The translations under genes were made by a program, and so were the position numbers. 18,424 nucleotides of DNA from an uncultured Lachnospiraceae bacterium (GTDB lineage: Bacteria; Bacillota; Clostridia; Lachnospirales; Lachnospiraceae): positions 1-18,424 of the forward strand of contig USDK01000051.1 in assembly GCA_900553355.1 (NCBI GenBank). The letters run 5' to 3'. Under the pieces are notes generated by a model. That model had not been told where the DNA came from and searched no databases. It saw only the letters and a program-made list of their open reading frames with translations. Shown piece by piece: positions 15,251-18,424 of the stretch. Within the stretch, counting starts at the first letter, position 1, and the number at the start of each line of letters is the position of its first letter.

Positions 15251-15757
15251 ATGTGGTATGTGATCCAGGTCAGAAGCGGTACAGAAGAGGAAATCCAGAG
15301 ACAATGTGAAAATATCATCGATAAAAGCATATTAGAAAAAAGTTTCATTCCAAAATATGAGCAGGAACGGAAATATCAGGGAGAATGGCATACAGAATTA
15401 AAAGTATTGTTCCCGGGATATGTGTTCCTGGTCAGTGATGAGAAAGAGAAGCTGTTCTTTGAACTGAAGCGGGTCATCGGACTGACAAAGCTGCTGGGGA
15501 CCGGAGAGACAATCGTACCTTTGACGGATGAGGAAGTAAGTTTCCTGCTGAGACTTGGCGGTGAAGAACAGACAGTAGAAATGTCAGAGGGAGTTATTGA
15601 GAATGACAGGGTGGTTGTGACCTGTGGCCCGCTGAAAGGAAATGAAGGATTGATTAGGAAAATAGACCGCCACAAACGGAAGGCCTGGCTGGAGATCGAA
15701 ATGTTCGGGAGAACGGTGGAGATGCAGGTGGGGCTTGAAGTAGTGGGGAAGAGATAG
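15251..15757 (+). CDS. loaP: LoaP-type transcription antiterminator (NusG paralog)
   Basis: Specialised NusG paralog that travels with RNA polymerase and suppresses termination in long polysaccharide or antibiotic operons. The 168-aa protein has a NusG N-terminal domain at about 1-105 (MWYVIQVRSGTEEEI, LFPGYVFLV, LTKLLGTGETIVPLTDEEV) and a KOW-type C-terminal domain at about 115-168 (NDRVVVTCGPLKGNEGLI, KAWLEIEMFGR). It lacks the longer linker and sequence of housekeeping NusG, and it sits inside a capsule operon, the usual setting for LoaP. Start ATG 15251 has AAAGGA at 15240-15245; an in-frame ATG at 15218 would add 11 residues not typical of NusG N-termini. An intrinsic terminator directly follows it. 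Confidence 0.88.
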   Translation: MWYVIQVRSGTEEEIQRQCENIIDKSILEKSFIPKYEQERKYQGEWHTELKVLFPGYVFLVSDEKEKLFFELKRVIGLTKLLGTGETIVPLTDEEVSFLLRLGGEEQTVEMSEGVIENDRVVVTCGPLKGNEGLIRKIDRHKRKAWLEIEMFGRTVEMQVGLEVVGKR

Positions 15758-15787
15758 AAGAAAATCAAAAAGAGAAGTTTGAAATGG

Positions 15788-15811
15788 GAGCCTTGCAGGG
15801 CTCTTATTTTT
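15788..15811 (+). terminator. Intrinsic terminator between loaP and the aminotransferase gene
   Basis: GAGCC (15788-15792) pairs with GGCTC (15799-15803) around a TTGCAG loop, followed by TTATTTTT (15804-15811). Flanking G-T pairs can extend the stem. It sits 30 bp after the loaP stop and upstream of the ribosome binding site of the next gene in the same direction. It is therefore likely a conditional terminator that LoaP-modified polymerase would read through. The stem is short, so strength is uncertain. Confidence 0.6.
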
Positions 15812-15834
15812 GTGGAGAAATAAGGAAGAAGCAG

Positions 15835-17109
15835 ATGTTAGCAGAAAGAGAAATGACAGAGATTCAGCCATTTGAAAAGAAGATATGGCTATCCAGTCCC
15901 ACAATGCACGGGCCGGAGCTGGAATATATAACAGAAGCCTATAAGACAAACTGGATGTCGACTGTGGGTGAAAACATCAATGAGGCAGAAAGACTGGCCT
16001 GTGAGAAAGTGGGCTGTGGATACGCGGTGGCACTCTCAGCAGGGACAGCCGCCTTACATATGGCAGTAAAACTGGCAGGAGTCAAACCTGGAGAGAAAGT
16101 CTTCTGTTCGGATATGACGTTTGATGCTACAGTCAATCCAGTAGTCTACGAGGGAGGTGTTCCTGTATTTATTGATACGGAATATGACACTTGGAATATG
16201 GATCCGGTGGCCCTTGAGAAAGCCTTTGAGCTGCACCCAGAGGTGAAGGTTGTGGTCATGGCTCACCTCTACGGAACGCCGGGAAAGATCGACGAGTTGA
16301 AAGCAATCTGCGACCGGCATGAGGCAATCATCATCGAGGATGCCGCAGAGTCGCTTGGAGCAACATATAAGGGCAAGCAGACGGGAACCTTTGGGACATA
16401 CAACTGTATTTCCTTCAATGGGAATAAGATCATCACTGGTTCTTCCGGCGGCATGCTGCTGACAGATGATGAAGAAGCGGCCAACAAAGTCCGTAAGTGG
16501 TCCACCCAGTCCAGGGAGAATGCTCCCTGGTACCAGCACGAGGAGCTGGGATACAACTACCGGATGAGCAATGTGATCGCCGGGGTTGTGCGGGGACAGT
16601 TCCCTTATCTGGAGGAACATATTGCCCAGAAAAAGGCCATCTATGAGAGATACAGAGAAGGCTTTAAAGATCTGCCAGTAACCATGAACCCCTATGATGA
16701 CAAGAACAGCGAACCAAACTTCTGGCTGTCCTGCATGCTCATCCACCCGGAGGCTATGTGCCGTCAGGAGCGAGGAGAACAGGAAGCATTATATATCACA
16801 GAGCCGGGTAAATCCTGTCCTACAGAAATATTGGAAACGCTGGCTTCCTGCAACGCAGAGGGGCGGCCCATCTGGAAGCCGATGCATATGCAGCCGATCT
16901 ATCGGATGAACGGCTTTGTGACACGGGAAGGAAACGGAAGGGCCAAGACCAATGCCTACATAAGAGGCGGAGCTCTTGGAAAGGACGGAAAGCCGCTGGA
17001 TGTAGGGATGGATATCTTCCAGAGAGGACTGTGTCTGCCGAGTGACAATAAGATGACGGCGGAGGAGCAGAGAAAAGTGATTGAGATTATTAAGAGGTGT
17101 TTTGGATAA
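15835..17109 (+). CDS. DegT/DnrJ/EryC1-family PLP aminotransferase (EpsN/PglE-like)
   Basis: Transfers an amino group, probably from glutamate, to a 4-keto-6-deoxy UDP-sugar such as the product of the dehydratase at 12867, giving a 4-amino-4,6-dideoxy sugar (inferred from pairing). The 424-aa protein has IWLSSPTMHGPELEYI at the N-terminus, TNWMSTVG, SAGTAALHMA (phosphate-binding loop, about 68-77), EDAAESLGA with D169 contacting the PLP ring, and the Schiff-base lysine K198 in SFNGNKIITGSSGG. FWLSCMLI and GRPIWKPMHMQPIY near the C-terminus fit the sugar-aminotransferase group. Start ATG 15835 has AAGGAAG at 15822-15828; an in-frame ATG at 15784 would run through the terminator hairpin and has no site. 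The last codon region forms a GGATAA/TTATCC inverted repeat. Confidence 0.92.
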   Translation: MLAEREMTEIQPFEKKIWLSSPTMHGPELEYITEAYKTNWMSTVGENINEAERLACEKVGCGYAVALSAGTAALHMAVKLAGVKPGEKVFCSDMTFDATVNPVVYEGGVPVFIDTEYDTWNMDPVALEKAFELHPEVKVVVMAHLYGTPGKIDELKAICDRHEAIIIEDAAESLGATYKGKQTGTFGTYNCISFNGNKIITGSSGGMLLTDDEEAANKVRKWSTQSRENAPWYQHEELGYNYRMSNVIAGVVRGQFPYLEEHIAQKKAIYERYREGFKDLPVTMNPYDDKNSEPNFWLSCMLIHPEAMCRQERGEQEALYITEPGKSCPTEILETLASCNAEGRPIWKPMHMQPIYRMNGFVTREGNGRAKTNAYIRGGALGKDGKPLDVGMDIFQRGLCLPSDNKMTAEEQRKVIEIIKRCFG

Positions 17110-17142
17110 CACTGTTATCCACATCATAGGAGAAAAATTGAT

Positions 17143-18216
17143 ATGAGTTATATAGTCGAAATAGCGGTCTCAGATAAAGAACAATGGAATCAAATGGTGA
17201 AATCAATTAAGGGATATGATGTTTTTTATTTAAATGAATATGTTAGTGCTTTCATGCACGAAGATGAAAGTAATGGAATACCAGTTCTTTTATATTATGA
17301 GAATGGGAATGATAGGGCTGTTAATGTTGTATTTAAAAGGGATATTGCTAAGGATGATAAATTTGCAGGGAAGATTGAAGGGGATATATATTTTGATTTG
17401 ATTACGCCATACGGATATGGCGGATTCTTGGGAACAATTATGGATTATGATAGCCTTAATAAGGCTTATAATAAATATTGTGTTGATAATAATTATATTT
17501 GTGAGTTTGTCCGTTTTGAACTATTTAGTGATTATTGTCAGCACTATAGTGGTGAGGTTGAGAGTCGAACACATAATGTTGTGAGAAATCTTGAAAGTCC
17601 TATTGATGAAATCTGGATGGATTTTAAACAGAAAGTCCGGAAAAATGTTAAACGTGCAAACAAATATGCTTTGGAAGTTATTGTTGATGAAGATGGTAAA
17701 TACATGGATGATTTTCTTTGTATTTATTATGGAACTATGAAACGAAGTGAGGCAAAAGATCAATTTTATTTTTCAAAGGGATTTTTTGAAGAAATAATGT
17801 CAATGAATGATAATAGCGTTATGTTCCACGTCAAATTTGAGAATAAAATTATTTCTACAGAGCTTGTTATATATGGTGAAAATAATTGTTATTCATATCT
17901 TGGGGGAACAGACTCAGAATATTTTTATACAAGAGCAAATGATTTTCTTAAGTATGAAATTATCAGATGGGCTAAAGAAAAAGGATTGCATAATTTTGTT
18001 TTAGGTGGTGGTTATGGGGTTGATGATGGGATATTCCAGTATAAGATGAACCTGGCGCCCCACGGAGTAAAGGAATTTTATATAGGCAGAAAAATTTTTG
18101 ATGCAACAACTTATCAAAAGCTTGTTGATATAAGATGTAATGGAAATTTAGTGTTAAAAGAAAAACTAGACGATATAAATTTTTTCCCTGTATATCGTGC
18201 GGAAGACATAGAATAA
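17143..18216 (+). CDS. FemAB/GNAT-like acyl- or aminoacyltransferase
   Basis: A 357-aa protein with the two-lobed GNAT pattern of the FemAB group. It shows an N-terminal half with DVFYLNEYVSAF and TPYGYGG (88-94), then a FQ/KVRKNVKRANKY segment (about 161-175), MKRSEAKDQFYFS, a GNAT core with YSYLGGTDSEYF, and GGGYGVDDGIFQYKM near the C-terminus, ending with FYIGRKIFD. FemAB relatives attach amino acids to peptidoglycan stem peptides. In capsule loci they are thought to modify sugar amino groups; here the 4-amino sugar made upstream is a plausible substrate (inference). AGGAGA at 17128-17133 precedes ATG 17143. The gene is strikingly AT-rich compared with everything upstream, suggesting recent acquisition. 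Confidence 0.78.
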   Translation: MSYIVEIAVSDKEQWNQMVKSIKGYDVFYLNEYVSAFMHEDESNGIPVLLYYENGNDRAVNVVFKRDIAKDDKFAGKIEGDIYFDLITPYGYGGFLGTIMDYDSLNKAYNKYCVDNNYICEFVRFELFSDYCQHYSGEVESRTHNVVRNLESPIDEIWMDFKQKVRKNVKRANKYALEVIVDEDGKYMDDFLCIYYGTMKRSEAKDQFYFSKGFFEEIMSMNDNSVMFHVKFENKIISTELVIYGENNCYSYLGGTDSEYFYTRANDFLKYEIIRWAKEKGLHNFVLGGGYGVDDGIFQYKMNLAPHGVKEFYIGRKIFDATTYQKLVDIRCNGNLVLKEKLDDINFFPVYRAEDIE

Positions 18217-18390
18217 TGTACCATTTACACTATCAAAAATAGTGGTGATTACAGAATAAGGAGTGCTTTAAGACAGATAAGGTTGTTTTGCGCCGTATTT
18301 CATTGCGAGGATTTTAATAAGAATTCATTTGAGGAAAGATAAATTTAAGAGTGTAATAGTTGTATTATAAATATGTTTGTGGAGTACAAA

Positions 18391-18424
18391 ATGAAACAAT
18401 CTAAGGAAGAAAGAAAAATATATA
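18391..18424 (+). CDS. Start of a further gene, cut by the window edge
   Basis: ATG 18391 with GGAG at 18381-18384 opens a frame MKQSKEERKIY that continues off the window. Nothing can be said about function. The 174-nt gap before it is AT-rich, with a small CACTAT/ATAGTG hairpin at 18228-18244 and a TATAAA at about 18366-18371, but no convincing terminator or -35. Its base composition matches the preceding AT-rich gene. Confidence 0.45.
   Translation, partial: MKQSKEERKIY

Noticed and set aside
14109..15304. Minus-strand open frames over the dehydratase end and the loaP leader
   Set aside because: They cross a conserved coding region and the paired stems of the structured intergenic DNA, with no recognisable protein motifs.
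17115..17123. Perfect DnaA-box-like TTATCCACA
   Set aside because: A single copy within a short inverted repeat at a gene end; no cluster of boxes and no replication genes, so chance is more likely than an origin.
18228..18244. CACTAT/ATAGTG hairpin after the FemAB-like gene
   Set aside because: Only 6 bp, AT-rich and without a following T run, so not called a terminator.
1..18424. CRISPR arrays, tRNA or rRNA genes
   Set aside because: No regularly spaced direct repeats, cloverleaf with tRNA-specific bases, or rRNA sequence was seen on either strand.

Overview
The window looks like chromosomal DNA of a gut-type Clostridia, most likely a Lachnospiraceae relative. The evidence is strong AGGAGG-type ribosome binding sites, roughly 50% G+C in most genes (sampled by eye), a Firmicute-style pst-phoU-phoPR block, and a capsule/exopolysaccharide (EPS) locus with CpsB/C/D, LytR-CpsA-Psr and LoaP proteins. 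The genus cannot be fixed from sequence alone.

Region 1 (1-6360) is a phosphate uptake and sensing operon, pstS-pstC-pstA-pstB-phoU-phoP-phoR. It is tightly packed (1 bp gap, 8 bp overlap, short gaps), preceded by a plausible Pho-box promoter and closed by a 15-bp-stem intrinsic terminator. The surprise is PstS: its two sequence halves are in swapped order, as in a circular permutation of the usual phosphate-binding protein.

Region 2 (6361-7543) is a phase-variation module. A tyrosine recombinase gene is followed, directly after its stop codon, by a 22-bp imperfect inverted repeat (20/22 match) whose partner lies 187 bp downstream. The enclosed segment carries a good sigma-A-type promoter, which in this orientation points back into the recombinase gene and away from the capsule operon. 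The simplest reading is an invertible promoter captured in the OFF state.

Region 3 (7544-14738) is the start of a capsule/EPS operon. It encodes an AP2-domain protein with two tandem Cys-rich modules, a CpsB-type PHP tyrosine phosphatase, a Wzz-like chain-length protein, a BY-kinase with a Tyr-rich tail, a membrane-anchored protein with Ig-like (DUF5011-type) domains, an LCP glycopolymer transferase, a 51-residue membrane protein, and a large membrane UDP-sugar 4,6-dehydratase of the PglF/WbpM/EpsC type.

Region 4 (14739-15834) holds about 510 nt without a convincing gene but full of hairpins, including a 160-nt stretch that folds by eye into a compact four-way junction. LoaP, a NusG-paralog antiterminator, follows, and then an intrinsic terminator sits between loaP and the next gene.

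Region 5 (15835-18424) continues sugar assembly. It has a DegT/EryC1-family aminotransferase (EpsN/PglE-like), which with the dehydratase predicts a 4-amino-4,6-dideoxy sugar of the bacillosamine kind. It then has a markedly AT-rich FemAB/GNAT-like gene and the first codons of another gene at the window edge.

Taken together, the capsule locus appears to be controlled at three levels: DNA inversion of its promoter, a possible AP2 DNA-binding protein as first product, and LoaP-type processive antitermination further inside.
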